A stretch of 64,000 bases of DNA from positions 62,001 to 126,000 of the forward strand of contig NZ_JABEKT010000002.1 in assembly GCF_013283195.1 (NCBI RefSeq), written 5' to 3'. The notes under the pieces are model-generated. The model saw only the letters and a program-made list of their open reading frames with translations. It searched no databases and had not been told where the DNA came from. Within the stretch, counting starts at the first letter, position 1. Each line of letters opens with the position of its first letter. Below are positions 26,801 to 34,400 of the stretch, one piece after another. The translations under genes and the position numbers were made by a program. The DNA comes from Ensifer adhaerens. Its GTDB lineage: Bacteria; Pseudomonadota; Alphaproteobacteria; Rhizobiales; Rhizobiaceae.

Positions 26801-27190
26801 TGCGACGAACTGGCGCCCTACCGGAACGAAAACGCCGGCAACGTTTCCGTCGGCGGCCCGGCGATCAGGCTATCGCCACGGCATGCACTGGCGCTCGGCA
26901 TGGCGGCTCACGAGCTTGCAACCAACGCCGCCAAACACGGCGCGCTTTCCGTGGAAGACGGACATGTGGACGTCAGCTGGAGCCTAGACCCCGCCAACAA
27001 GGCACTTCACATCGATTGGTGTGAAACCGGCGGCCCCCCGGTCGCACCGCCTTCAAGAAATGGTTTTGGCAGGCTGCTCTTGGAACGCGTCGTCGGCTCC
27101 GACCTCGGCGGCGACGTCGACCTGGATTTCGCAAGAACCGGGCTCAGATACACCATCAACATGCCGTATTCTGCGGGTGCCGAGCAATGA
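23897..27190 (+). CDS. multi-PAS/GAF sensor histidine kinase, HWE family
   Basis: The 1097-residue soluble kinase has no transmembrane segment. Domains in order: PAS (about 22-140), GAF (about 150-320), PAS (about 335-460, D-I-T-E-R-K), GAF (about 475-640), PAS (about 645-775), a further PAS-like domain (about 780-895), then an HWE kinase core. The phospho-acceptor is His910 in L-S-H-R-V-K-N-T-L-A and the ATPase domain has the M-A-A-H-E-L-A-T-N-A-A-K-H-G N-box. HWE kinases often feed the PhyR general-stress pathway or light/redox signalling. GGAGGGAAA precedes the ATG. It overlaps the receiver gene at 27187 by four bases (ATGA), so the two are co-translated partners. Signals sensed are unknown. 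Confidence 0.93.
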   Translation: MSGAEALAAALAGAVGSQTIESRAVLDNLPIAVYTTDAAGVVTYFNHAAAELAGREPILHADRWCICWRLHRPDGTTLPTDQCPMAEALRSKKAVRGEELLVARPDGAMVPVLPYPTPIFDADGEMIGAVNVLIDIGKRKTAELELRAKTDRIEALARIARLLAGDFNVEHIVQTVTDSATELTGAKFGAFFYNVLDESGEHFQLFTLSGAPREAFEKFGLPRNTAVFSPTFNGERVVRSDDIRKDPRYGLSEPPFGMPRGHLPVVSYLAVPVIARSGAVLGGLFFGHDAAGVFTAESEETVVAIAAHAAIAIDNANLLADSQKQSESRRIAELSARHLASIVESSDDAIVSKDLNGIVTSWNRGAQALFGYSVQEMVGTSILRLIPKGHEEEEVDILGRIRRGERVDHYETKRQRKDGTLLDISLTISPILDNDGRIVGASKIARDITERKASEQALAERLREQAALYQFTERVHRARSIATVYEAALDAIQSALRCSRASILLIDATGTMRFVASRGLSESYRLAVDGHTPWSAEVQDPNPIFIEDVELAELEDDLRKAVQTEGIGSLGFIPLVSVGRLIGKFMTYYDTAHHFAGSEIDLALTIARQLSFSVQRIRSEEARRQAEDLLRHNEAKERARATEVTALMEAVPAPIWIARTPDCRVISGNRSSFELLRLPPDSNPSLSAPSSERPVHFKVYSQDRLLSADELPVQRAARGEEVRSFEQEIRFDDGTSRHLLGNATPLIDALGIPQGAVAAFVDITERKESEQAMRDGERRLQMALEAGRMGAWEWNFDTGKVIWSPGLEVLHGLEPGSFGGTLDDFKADIHPDDLAMVELEIQAAIDKREDYHTSYRIRRPDGSIRWLEAFGRFLQGAGSSSLRLTGVCMDITERKDAEAQRNLLVAELSHRVKNTLATVTSIARQSFAMTPDRKDAEQSFHARIRALAQTHTRLAETTWTGVSLETILCDELAPYRNENAGNVSVGGPAIRLSPRHALALGMAAHELATNAAKHGALSVEDGHVDVSWSLDPANKALHIDWCETGGPPVAPPSRNGFGRLLLERVVGSDLGGDVDLDFARTGLRYTINMPYSAGAEQ

Positions 27191-27552
27191 ATGACGACCA
27201 GCGCAGCGTCCTTGTCGTCGAGGATGAGTTTCTGCTGGCAATCCAGATCCAGGACGATCTGCTGGCGGCCGGCTTTTCGGTCATAGGCCCCTTCACAAGC
27301 CTGCGCAGCTCGATCGCTGCAGCCAAGCGCGAGACACCGCAGGCAGCCACACTCGATGTCAACCTCAACGGCGAGTTCGTCTATCCCGTGGCCGACGAAC
27401 TGCTTGCCCGTGGCGTTCCCGTGCTATTGCTGACAGGCTACGCCGCCTCCGACCTTCCCGAGCAATATCGCAGCCTTCCCCGCCTTTCCAAGCCGTTCAA
27501 CAGCCGCGACCTCATTCGCACCGTCGAGGCATTGCTCACCGGTAAAGGATGA
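27187..27552 (+). CDS. single-domain response regulator
   Basis: A 121-residue stand-alone receiver: acidic pair in V-V-E-D-E, phospho-acceptor Asp57 (L-D-V-N-L), Thr83 in L-L-L-T-G-Y, and Lys102 in L-S-K-P-F. The segment P-V-L-L-L-T-G-Y resembles the F-A-T-G-U-Y receiver subclass seen with HWE kinases in general-stress circuits. With no output domain it probably acts by phosphotransfer or by binding its kinase. Its ATG overlaps the kinase stop. It converges on the topoisomerase gene 8 bases away. Confidence 0.93.
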   Translation: MNDDQRSVLVVEDEFLLAIQIQDDLLAAGFSVIGPFTSLRSSIAAAKRETPQAATLDVNLNGEFVYPVADELLARGVPVLLLTGYAASDLPEQYRSLPRLSKPFNSRDLIRTVEALLTGKG

Positions 27553-27560
27553 CGGCCGGC

Positions 27561-28592
27561 TCAGGTTGAACGTTTCTTCGCGTGCGCGGCATATCTGAGG
27601 AAGCGCAGCAGACGTTCCTCCTCGGCGCGCAGCAGGGCGCTTTGCCGCGGCTGCGCTTCGAGCCGGCGCAGGTTGATTTTGGCCTCCTTGTCAGCCAGGG
27701 CGATGATATCAGGATGAACGTAGCTCTTGCGGCAGACGGCAGGCGTGTTGTGCAGCACCTCGGCTGCAGCTTCGCACATCCGCTTGACCGACGGGCGTCG
27801 TCCCTCGCCAAGCGCCAGGCGCGCCTCGGCGAAAGCGGCGACACTTCCCGCCCAGGTGCGAAACGTCTTGGCCGAGATCGGTGCGCCGGCGATTTCCGCG
27901 AGATAGCGGTTGAGCCGACCGGAATCGATCGGGTGCAAATCACCGTTCGCATCCCTGCTGACGAAAAGCTGGCGTCCGGGCAGGTCCGCAATATCTTCCA
28001 GCAGCCGCTGCAGTCGCGGGCTGCGCAGCTTGCGAACAACACGTTTGCCGCCCTTCCCCAGGAAACGCAACTCGATGCCCTCGTCGCCTAGCTTGAGATG
28101 CCGCTTCAACAGCGTCGTTGCGCCGTAGGTGCCATTTTCCTGCGCATAGGAGACGTTGCCGACGCGTAGACACGCCTGATCAAGCAGGGCCGCAAGTACG
28201 GCCAGTACCGTGCGGGCATCGTCAACCGGCCCCTCCATGTGGCGACGCAGGGCCCGGCGAAGTCTCGGCAGAACCTTGGCGAAGTCGATCAACTGGTCGA
28301 ACTTGGCGTGATGGCGCATTTCCTGCCAGGCATCGTGATAGCGATACTGCTTCCGCCCGCGCGCATCGAAGCCGGTAGCCTGCAGATGGCCATTCTGCTT
28401 GGGACAGATCCAGACGCGCTCATAGGCTGGCGGCAGGCCAAGTGCTGCGATGCGCGCCCTCGCATCGGGATCCTTGAGAACAGAGCCGTCCGGAAGGCGA
28501 TAGCTGAAGCGCTTCCCCTTCCGGAAGCGCTTTATGCCCGGATCGGCGTCGGTCACGTAGATCAGGTCGGGTTCTTGCGGCGCGGCGGACAC
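27561..28592 (-). CDS. DNA topoisomerase IB (eukaryotic-like type)
   Basis: The 343-residue enzyme has the bacterial topoisomerase IB layout: an N-terminal domain with W-I-C-P and G-H-L-Q-A-T-G-x-D-A-R-G-R-K-Q-Y-x-Y-H, and a catalytic domain with R143 (C-L-R-V-G-N), R245 (T-F-R-T-W-A-G) and nucleophile Tyr291 in R-K-S-Y-V-H-P. It relaxes supercoils by a 3'-phosphotyrosine single-strand break. It lies 14 bases downstream of the DUF3309 gene on the same strand and probably shares its stress-type promoter. Confidence 0.95.
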   Translation of the reverse strand: MSAAPQEPDLIYVTDADPGIKRFRKGKRFSYRLPDGSVLKDPDARARIAALGLPPAYERVWICPKQNGHLQATGFDARGRKQYRYHDAWQEMRHHAKFDQLIDFAKVLPRLRRALRRHMEGPVDDARTVLAVLAALLDQACLRVGNVSYAQENGTYGATTLLKRHLKLGDEGIELRFLGKGGKRVVRKLRSPRLQRLLEDIADLPGRQLFVSRDANGDLHPIDSGRLNRYLAEIAGAPISAKTFRTWAGSVAAFAEARLALGEGRRPSVKRMCEAAAEVLHNTPAVCRKSYVHPDIIALADKEAKINLRRLEAQPRQSALLRAEEERLLRFLRYAAHAKKRST

Positions 28593-28606
28593 GATTCACC
28601 TCAAGG

Positions 28607-28762
28607 TCAGATCCGCCCCATGAGCAGCAGGATCAGGAGAACGACGACCACGACACCGAGTATCCCGGACGGGCCATAGCCCCAATTCGTCGAGTGCGGC
28701 CAACTCGGAAACGCGCCGATCAGCAGCAGAATCAAAACGATAAGCAGCACAGTTCCCAGCAT
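28607..28762 (-). CDS. DUF3309 family small membrane protein
   Basis: A 51-residue protein made of two hydrophobic helices, about 2-17 and 32-50, joined by W-P-H-S-T-N-W-G-Y-G-P-S-G. This is the DUF3309 pattern (two helices around a W-G-Y-x-P-S-G turn). Function is unknown; homologues are common in proteobacterial stress-related loci. A GGAAGG sequence precedes the ATG. It is first in the unit with topoisomerase IB and has an EcfG-like promoter 36 bases upstream. Confidence 0.85.
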   Translation of the reverse strand: MLGTVLLIVLILLLIGAFPSWPHSTNWGYGPSGILGVVVVVLLILLLMGRI

Positions 28763-28797
28763 GTCCACCTTCCCTATGTGTTGTTGCGTGTTCGGAA

Positions 28798-28822
28798 AAT
28801 GCGGCGCAGGCGCATTGGTTCC
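28798..28822 (-). promoter_or_regulatory. EcfG/RpoE2-like promoter upstream of DUF3309-topoisomerase unit
   Basis: On the minus strand GGAAC (28822-28818), 16 bases, then CATT (28801-28798). This fits GGAAC-N18-TT but differs from CGTT at one base. It lies 36 bases before the DUF3309 ATG. Confidence 0.5.
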
Positions 28823-28927
28823 GCCACCCGTCCGGCTGTGAGCACACAATTGCCGACAACGGCGCAGCATGCCCATCCGCGGACCCATCTCCCTGTTTTG
28901 CTTTATCAGCGGAATTCCCCTGCGTTT

Positions 28928-28953
28928 GGAACCGAACCCTTGCCTCGCGAATT
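28928..28953 (+). promoter_or_regulatory. possible EcfG/RpoE2-like promoter of the FGase-DUF1704-ATP-grasp cassette
   Basis: GGAAC (28928-28932) and TT (28952-28953) are 19 bases apart, satisfying GGAAC-N18/19-TT; the -10 is AATT rather than CGTT. It is 20 bases before the first ATG of the cassette and back-to-back with the promoter of the topoisomerase unit. Confidence 0.42.
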
Positions 28954-28972
28954 GTAACGGGACAGCAACCCC

Positions 28973-29824
28973 ATGAATGAGGAGGAACGGGACCTGAATA
29001 TGCTGAACCGGACAGGCGAGACGCTGACGGACGCTGGCAACGACAGCTGGTGGACGGTGCATCGCGGCGACAGTCCCATAGTCGCCACGGCGATACACGA
29101 CGGGCATGGCTTGCGTGCCGATCTGCGGGCTCTGATGGCGCTTGCCGATGACGAGCGCCTGCGGGAAGAGGATCCCTACACGGCCTACAGCATTCAGGAT
29201 CTGGCAAATCGGGTCATCGTGCACCGCTCGCGCTTCGAGGTGGATCTCAACCGGCCTCGCGACGGCGCGGTCTACATCGATCCTTCGCAAGCCTGGGGGC
29301 TTAACGTCTGGCGGGACGCTCTTCCGCGTGATCTGCACGAGCGTTCGCTCGTGCTGCATGACGAATATTACCGCATGCTGCGGTCCATGCTGCTGTCGAT
29401 CGAGCGGCGGCACGGCAGTTTCGTCGTGCTTGACATACACAGCTACAACCACCGCCGCGACGGCCCCGGTTCAGTCCCCTCCGACCCGGCGGCCGCGCCG
29501 GAAATCAACATCGGCACCCATTCGATGGACCGCAGCTACTGGGCCGATGTGCTTGAAACGCTGCTTGATGGCTTTCGTCGTTTCGAATTTCGAGGCAGGC
29601 GGTTCGACGTTCGTGAAAACGTCGCGTTTCAGGGGCGTGGCGAACAAACCCGTTTCATCCACGAACACTTTCCGCAGACAGGCTGCGCCATCGCCATCGA
29701 ATTCAAGAAATTCTTCATGGACGAATGGACCGGCGAGCCGGATTTAGAGATGCTGGAAGCATTGCGTGCGCTGATCGCGTCGACCGTGCCCGACCTCGTC
29801 AAGGCGCTGGACGCGCGCCGATGA
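28973..29824 (+). CDS. N-formylglutamate amidohydrolase family protein
   Basis: The 283-residue product belongs to the FGase/HutG-like zinc hydrolase family: I-H-D-G-H-G near residue 41, F-E-V-D-L-N-R-P-R-D near 100, and V-L-D-I-H-S-Y-N-H-R-R-D-G, the metal and substrate loops. Classical members hydrolyse N-formylglutamate to formate and glutamate, but there are no hut genes here. The start is 28973; ATG 29000, after a GAGGAGGAA stretch, is also possible. It overlaps the next gene by four bases (ATGA), so it belongs to a three-gene unit with a DUF1704 peptidase and an ATP-grasp ligase. It probably acts on an acyl or peptide bond in that pathway. Confidence 0.88.
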   Translation: MNEEERDLNMLNRTGETLTDAGNDSWWTVHRGDSPIVATAIHDGHGLRADLRALMALADDERLREEDPYTAYSIQDLANRVIVHRSRFEVDLNRPRDGAVYIDPSQAWGLNVWRDALPRDLHERSLVLHDEYYRMLRSMLLSIERRHGSFVVLDIHSYNHRRDGPGSVPSDPAAAPEINIGTHSMDRSYWADVLETLLDGFRRFEFRGRRFDVRENVAFQGRGEQTRFIHEHFPQTGCAIAIEFKKFFMDEWTGEPDLEMLEALRALIASTVPDLVKALDARR

Positions 29825-31740
29825 AAAGCGCAGCTAAGCCCAGGGACCGCGACACGCCGCATCCCGAGCCGGCCGACCGCCTGGCACCCGATGACGCCTG
29901 GCTCGACGAAGTGATCGCCTGCCTTGCAGCCGGCAAGGCGGTGCGACGCGAGTTTGCCGAGGGCGGGCGCCTGCACATCGATCGACCACTACCGTTTCTC
30001 TGCGTATTTGTCGCCGGGGCGAAGCAAGCCGTCGTGGCACGCGAGATCACCCAGTCCAATGCATCCTATCTCATCGCGCCGCACGCTGCGGCCGCCGCAC
30101 CTGTCATCGCCGCGGTGGGGCGCGTGATCCAGGAACGGCTCGGCGCTTTCTTCGTGCTGGAGTACGGCGAACTCGACCATGACGATCCCCCCGCCAGAGA
30201 CGCGCCCTATCAGCCACCGTTCACCATCGAAGTCGTGGCCAGCAAAGAACCGGCGGCGCAGGCTGCAGCCAAAGCCTTCCTCGGCGCCGTCAGCACGATC
30301 GAAGGCAAGTTTCGCACCGCTCACATGGACCTGCTGGAGCCACCTCCGAAAGAACAGGCTGACGACGCGCCGCTGACGACATTTCCCGGTATCAGCGTGC
30401 GGTTTGCGCCGATCTATCGCGAAACGGGTACGGAGCGGATCTACCCGGAACTGCGCGAACGCCTAATCGCCAACATCTTCGATGCCGGTCTGGAAGCGCT
30501 CGCGGCGGCCACGGCGAGCACGACGGACATCCGCGTTTCGACGCATAGGGCCTTCGGCCGAAAGACCTTCGTTGAAACCGTGACCCGCACCGATCGTGCC
30601 ATCGACGAAATCGCCGGGAGTTTCGATTTTCTCCTGGCCGTCACGCCGATCAACTCCGATGCCGCCTGGGCAGAATTTGTTTCAAGCCGGCATCAGGTCG
30701 CGCCGCGATTGCTTTACCGGCCGCTGACGCTTGAAGTCGAGGCGGCGAAGAAGAAACTCTTTTCCGTCGGCTTCGAGCACCTCGAGGACCCGCTGCTCTA
30801 CGCGCTCTATCGCGAGAAACAGCAGGAACTCGACCTGCAGCTTTCGATGATTTCCGCCCGCGAGGGCCGCACCTTCGTCGAGTTCGGCCGCGCGCTTTAT
30901 GGCCCGGTGGAGGCGAAGCTGCTGGATGTCGCAACCGATATCCTGGCGCAGACGCAAAACCGGGTGAGCAAGCCTGGACAAAAGCCTGCCATTGACGCCG
31001 TCGATAGCGCCTACATTCGCAACCGGGCGCAAGTGATGGTTTCGACCTACAAGCGCCAATACGCCGACTTCAACGCGTCGGTGGAACTGCGTGACGACAT
31101 TCCCGCAGGGTTGCTGGTGTCGAGAAGCCAACTCTTGATCGCGCGCAGCACAGCGATGAGCCGGAACCGTGTCGAGGCTCTGCTCAATCACGAAATCGGC
31201 GTGCACCTGCTCACCTACTTCAACGGCTCGGCACAGGGGCTCAGGCTCTTTCGCTCCGGTCTTGCCGGCTATGAGGGCATGCAGGAAGGGCTTGCCGTCT
31301 TTGCCGAATATTTGAGCGGCGGCATGACGCTGGCCCGCCTGCGTCTCATCGCCGCCCGCGTGGTCGCCTGCGCAGCCATGCTCAGCGGCGCGGTATTCCC
31401 GGAGACCTATCGGTTGCTCGTCGATCAGCACCGGTTTCAGCCTGACGATGCCTTCAACATCGTGCTGCGGATCTATCGCGGCGGCGGGCTGGCGAAGGAC
31501 GCGATCTATCTGCGCGGCCTTGTTCAGCTGCTTGCTCATCTCGCCGCTGGCGGCAGCCTCGACCCCTTCTGGATGGGCAAGATCGCCGCCTCGCATTTTA
31601 CCGCCATGCAGGAATTGAGCTTGCGCGGCTTGCTGTCTGCACCGGCGGTACGCCCCATTTTTCTGGATGACGCCCACGCACGCTCCCGGCTGGACCGGGC
31701 ACGTGCGGGCATAACCCCGCTCGACATGATCGCAGAATAG
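29821..31740 (+). CDS. DUF1704 / QEGLA-motif metallopeptidase-like protein
   Basis: The 639-residue protein has the family signature: H457-E458-x3-H462 (H-E-I-G-V-H) followed by Q-E-G-L-A with Glu489. In the eukaryotic relatives (MATCAP/KIAA0895 tyrosine carboxypeptidases) HExxxH and this Glu bind zinc. Bacterial members are annotated as flavohemoglobin expression-modulating QEGLA motif proteins, without a proven reaction. The N-terminal half (about 1-250) has little recognisable motif. The ATG at 29821 overlaps the FGase stop, and the ligase gene starts 8 bases after its stop. A peptidase or amidase acting on a small peptide product is a reasonable inference. Confidence 0.87.
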   Translation: MKSAAKPRDRDTPHPEPADRLAPDDAWLDEVIACLAAGKAVRREFAEGGRLHIDRPLPFLCVFVAGAKQAVVAREITQSNASYLIAPHAAAAAPVIAAVGRVIQERLGAFFVLEYGELDHDDPPARDAPYQPPFTIEVVASKEPAAQAAAKAFLGAVSTIEGKFRTAHMDLLEPPPKEQADDAPLTTFPGISVRFAPIYRETGTERIYPELRERLIANIFDAGLEALAAATASTTDIRVSTHRAFGRKTFVETVTRTDRAIDEIAGSFDFLLAVTPINSDAAWAEFVSSRHQVAPRLLYRPLTLEVEAAKKKLFSVGFEHLEDPLLYALYREKQQELDLQLSMISAREGRTFVEFGRALYGPVEAKLLDVATDILAQTQNRVSKPGQKPAIDAVDSAYIRNRAQVMVSTYKRQYADFNASVELRDDIPAGLLVSRSQLLIARSTAMSRNRVEALLNHEIGVHLLTYFNGSAQGLRLFRSGLAGYEGMQEGLAVFAEYLSGGMTLARLRLIAARVVACAAMLSGAVFPETYRLLVDQHRFQPDDAFNIVLRIYRGGGLAKDAIYLRGLVQLLAHLAAGGSLDPFWMGKIAASHFTAMQELSLRGLLSAPAVRPIFLDDAHARSRLDRARAGITPLDMIAE

Positions 31741-31748
31741 GAGACCTG

Positions 31749-32795
31749 ATGCGCATAGCCTTCTTCGTCAATTCGATTGAGCTGGAAACGGCGTCCTACA
31801 CGACGACGTCTCTGGCGCTCGCCGCGCTCTCCCGAGGGCACGAAATCTCTTACGTTACGCCGGCGGATTTTATCCTGCGGCCCGACGACAGGCTGATGAT
31901 CCGGGCGCGCAGCCTCAACGGCACCAAGCCGAAAAAGCCGGAAACGTTCATTTCGGCGCTGAAGGCCGATGATGCGGTGATGAGCGTGGTCGACGTCAGC
32001 GAGGTCGACGTCTTGTTCCTGCGCAACGACCCCTCGGAAGATGCCGAGGGCCGCCCCTGGGCCGCGAATGTCGGCGCCAATTTCGGCCGGCTCGCCTCGG
32101 AACGCGGCGCGATCGTCGTCAACGATCCCTCCGGTCTTTCGCTGGCGCAGAACAAGCTCTATTTCCAGGACTTTCCCCAGGCCGTGCGCCCGACGACGCT
32201 GATCTCGAAGAACATCGAGGAAATCCGCGCCTTCATCGACGACCATCGCGGCGGCGTCATCCTGAAGCCGCTGCAGGGATCGGGCGGCAAGAACGTCTTC
32301 AAGATCAAGTCCAGCGATGAGGCCAATCTCAACCAGATCTTCGAAGCCGTCAGCGAGGTCGGCTATCTCATCGCCCAGAGCTATCTGCCCGAAGCCACCG
32401 CCGGAGACATCCGCCTGTTCCTGATGAACGGCCGTCCGCTGGTGCGCGGCGACGTCTATGCCGCCTTCCGCCGTGTGCCTGCCAAGGGCGAGGTGCGATC
32501 CAACATTCATGCGAGCGGCACTGCTGAGGCGGCAACCATTACCCCGGCGATACTGGCGATTGCCGAAAAGCTTCGCCCCAAGCTGATCGACGACGGCATG
32601 TTCCTGGTGGGGCTGGATATCGTCGGTGACAAGGTGCTGGAGATCAACGTCTTCACGCCCGGCGGGCTGCCCAACATTCAGGCATTGCACAAGATCGATT
32701 TCGCCGAGGAGATCGTGATCGCGCTTGAAAACAAGCTTGCCATTCGCGAGGCCTATGGTGGCGCCCTGTCCAACCGGGCGCTGGCGACCCTTTGA
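31749..32795 (+). CDS. glutathione-synthase-like ATP-grasp ligase
   Basis: The 348-residue product resembles the GshB family: an N-terminal pre-ATP-grasp domain (M-R-I-A-F-F-V-N), R-N-D-P-S-E-D in place of the GshB substrate segment, then the ATP-grasp core with V-I-L-K-P-L-Q-G-S-G-G-K-N-V-F, G-D-I-R-L-F-L-M-N-G and the metal-binding end E-I-N-V-F-T-P-G-G. It should join a carboxylate to an amine at the cost of ATP. It is the last gene of the cassette, and a hairpin follows at 32804. Being paired with two hydrolases rather than GshA suggests a product other than ordinary glutathione. Confidence 0.88.
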   Translation: MRIAFFVNSIELETASYTTTSLALAALSRGHEISYVTPADFILRPDDRLMIRARSLNGTKPKKPETFISALKADDAVMSVVDVSEVDVLFLRNDPSEDAEGRPWAANVGANFGRLASERGAIVVNDPSGLSLAQNKLYFQDFPQAVRPTTLISKNIEEIRAFIDDHRGGVILKPLQGSGGKNVFKIKSSDEANLNQIFEAVSEVGYLIAQSYLPEATAGDIRLFLMNGRPLVRGDVYAAFRRVPAKGEVRSNIHASGTAEAATITPAILAIAEKLRPKLIDDGMFLVGLDIVGDKVLEINVFTPGGLPNIQALHKIDFAEEIVIALENKLAIREAYGGALSNRALATL

Positions 32796-32803
32796 GTGGT
32801 CCC

Positions 32804-32830
32804 TTCGCCTGGCCGGCCGGACCAGGCGAA
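32804..32830. terminator. hairpin between converging ATP-grasp and CorC/HlyC genes
   Basis: TTCGCCTGG (32804-32812) pairs with CCAGGCGAA (32822-32830), a 9-bp stem in the 51-base gap between converging genes. It suits bidirectional termination, though no U-run follows. Confidence 0.55.
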
Positions 32831-32846
32831 CTCTAAGGCCCTGGCG

Positions 32847-34163
32847 TCACTCCTGGCGTGACGCCAAAAGCTTGTCGATGCGCATGCCGTCCATATCGAT
32901 GATCTCGAAGCGCCAATCCTGAAAATCGAAGGTTTCTCCCACATGCGGAAGATGGCCAAGGATCTGCAGCGCGAAACCGGCAATGGTGTGGAAATCGCCT
33001 TCGGGACGATCGCGAATACCGAGCCGCTCGAAGGCGTCGTGCGCCGACATCAGCCCTTCGATCAGCAGCGAGCCGTCCGAGCGGGTGACGATGTCGGGAT
33101 CGTTCGCCTCCGTATCCGGCAGGTCGCCGGCAATCGCTTCGAGCAGATCGGTCTGTGTGATGATGCCTTCGAGGCTGCCATATTCGTCGACGATGATCGC
33201 CAGCCGGACGGGTGCCGTCTTGAACGTTTCGAGGACGCGGAAGACGCGTGCCGATTCGTGCAGCACCAGCGGTTCGCGCATCGCCTTCATCGGGTCGAGC
33301 GTCTGGCCGTCGAGCAACTGATCGAGCAGATCCTTCTTCAGCACCATGCCCAGCGGATAGTCGATGCCGCCACGGCCGATCAGCAACTGCTCGTGATGGC
33401 AATCCCTGATGGTGCGAAGGATCTCCTCCCGCGTGTCGTCGGCATCGATCCAGTCGACCTCCATGCGCGGCGTCATGAAATCGGAAATCCGGCGGTCGCC
33501 GATGTTGAAGATCCGCTCGACCAGTTCCTGCTGGGCAACGTCGAGAAGACCGGCCTCCTGGCTTTCGGCGACAAGCAGCTTCAGTTCGGTGGGCGAATGC
33601 ATCGAGGCCTCGCCGGTGCCCGGCCGCAGCCCGACCAGGCGAAGCACGAGATTGCCGAGTCCGTTGAGCGTGAGAATAGCCGGACGCAACAGAAACAGGA
33701 AAAGCCCGAGCGGGCGCACGACCGCAAGGGCCGTGCCCTCGCTGCGCTGGAGCGCCAGGCTCTTCGGTGCCAGCTCCCCGAGCACGATGTGAAGCGCTGT
33801 TATGATGATGAAGGAGATCGCCACCGCGATCGCATGCGAGCCGAACGATGCCCAGGCCATCGGCAGCGCTTTCAACAGCGGCTCTATCAGGTGCGCCAGA
33901 GCCGGCTCGCCCACCCAGCCGAGTGCCAGGGACGATATGGTGATGCCGAGCTGGGTGGCGGCCAGGTTGGCGTCGAGATTGTCGACGGCATGCTGGAGTG
34001 CGCCCGAATTCATGCGCCTTTGCGCCACAAGCTCCGTCACCCGGCTGCGCCGGACGGACACCAGGGAAAACTCAGCCGCAACGAAAAAGCCGTTGGCGGC
34101 AACGAGCAGAAACACGGCCAGTATTCCGAGATAATCGAAAATACTGCCATCCGAGCCGGACAT
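32847..34163 (-). CDS. HlyC/CorC (DUF21-CBS-CorC) family transporter-like protein
   Basis: The 438-residue protein has an N-terminal DUF21/CNNM membrane domain with about four helices (1-200), a CBS pair (about 210-335, with I-S-D-F-M-T-P-R and the P-L-G-M-V-L-K-K-D-L-L element) and a C-terminal CorC_HlyC domain (about 345-430). It is inner-membrane; homologues are linked to magnesium or cobalt export and ion homeostasis. Older annotations call it hemolysin, which is misleading. It converges on the ATP-grasp gene. Its own upstream region (34164-34396) contains a rhizobial repeat. Confidence 0.92.
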   Translation of the reverse strand: MSGSDGSIFDYLGILAVFLLVAANGFFVAAEFSLVSVRRSRVTELVAQRRMNSGALQHAVDNLDANLAATQLGITISSLALGWVGEPALAHLIEPLLKALPMAWASFGSHAIAVAISFIIITALHIVLGELAPKSLALQRSEGTALAVVRPLGLFLFLLRPAILTLNGLGNLVLRLVGLRPGTGEASMHSPTELKLLVAESQEAGLLDVAQQELVERIFNIGDRRISDFMTPRMEVDWIDADDTREEILRTIRDCHHEQLLIGRGGIDYPLGMVLKKDLLDQLLDGQTLDPMKAMREPLVLHESARVFRVLETFKTAPVRLAIIVDEYGSLEGIITQTDLLEAIAGDLPDTEANDPDIVTRSDGSLLIEGLMSAHDAFERLGIRDRPEGDFHTIAGFALQILGHLPHVGETFDFQDWRFEIIDMDGMRIDKLLASRQE

Positions 34164-34299
34164 AGTCTCCCTTCGGGCGCGGGGCGCCTCGTACTGTTGA
34201 TACCGCGGTCAGCCTAACATGCTCTTGCCGCACACGTCAGACGGGATACAGGCATTCTTCATGATGCTGCCTGCATCCCGTCATGCGCTTGGCTTTGGA

Positions 34300-34400
34300 G
34301 CATTCCGCTTTCAAGCGGAACCACAGAAAGCGGAAAGATGTTTTAGAATCAACAAACTACAGCATCCTTGACGCGTTGCTCCGAATGCACGGCGCTTTAG
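34300..34400. repeat. rhizobial intergenic palindromic element
   Basis: The stretch begins with TTCCGCTT (34303-34310) and AAGCGGAA (34313-34320), a near-contiguous palindrome. AAGCGGAA recurs downstream. It ends with an imperfect stem from CTACAGC (34357-34363) to GCTTTAG (34394-34400). I recognise this layout from repeated elements between genes in Sinorhizobium/Rhizobium genomes. It ends inside the stop codon of the gene at 34397 and may act as its terminator. The copy looks degenerate. Confidence 0.5.
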
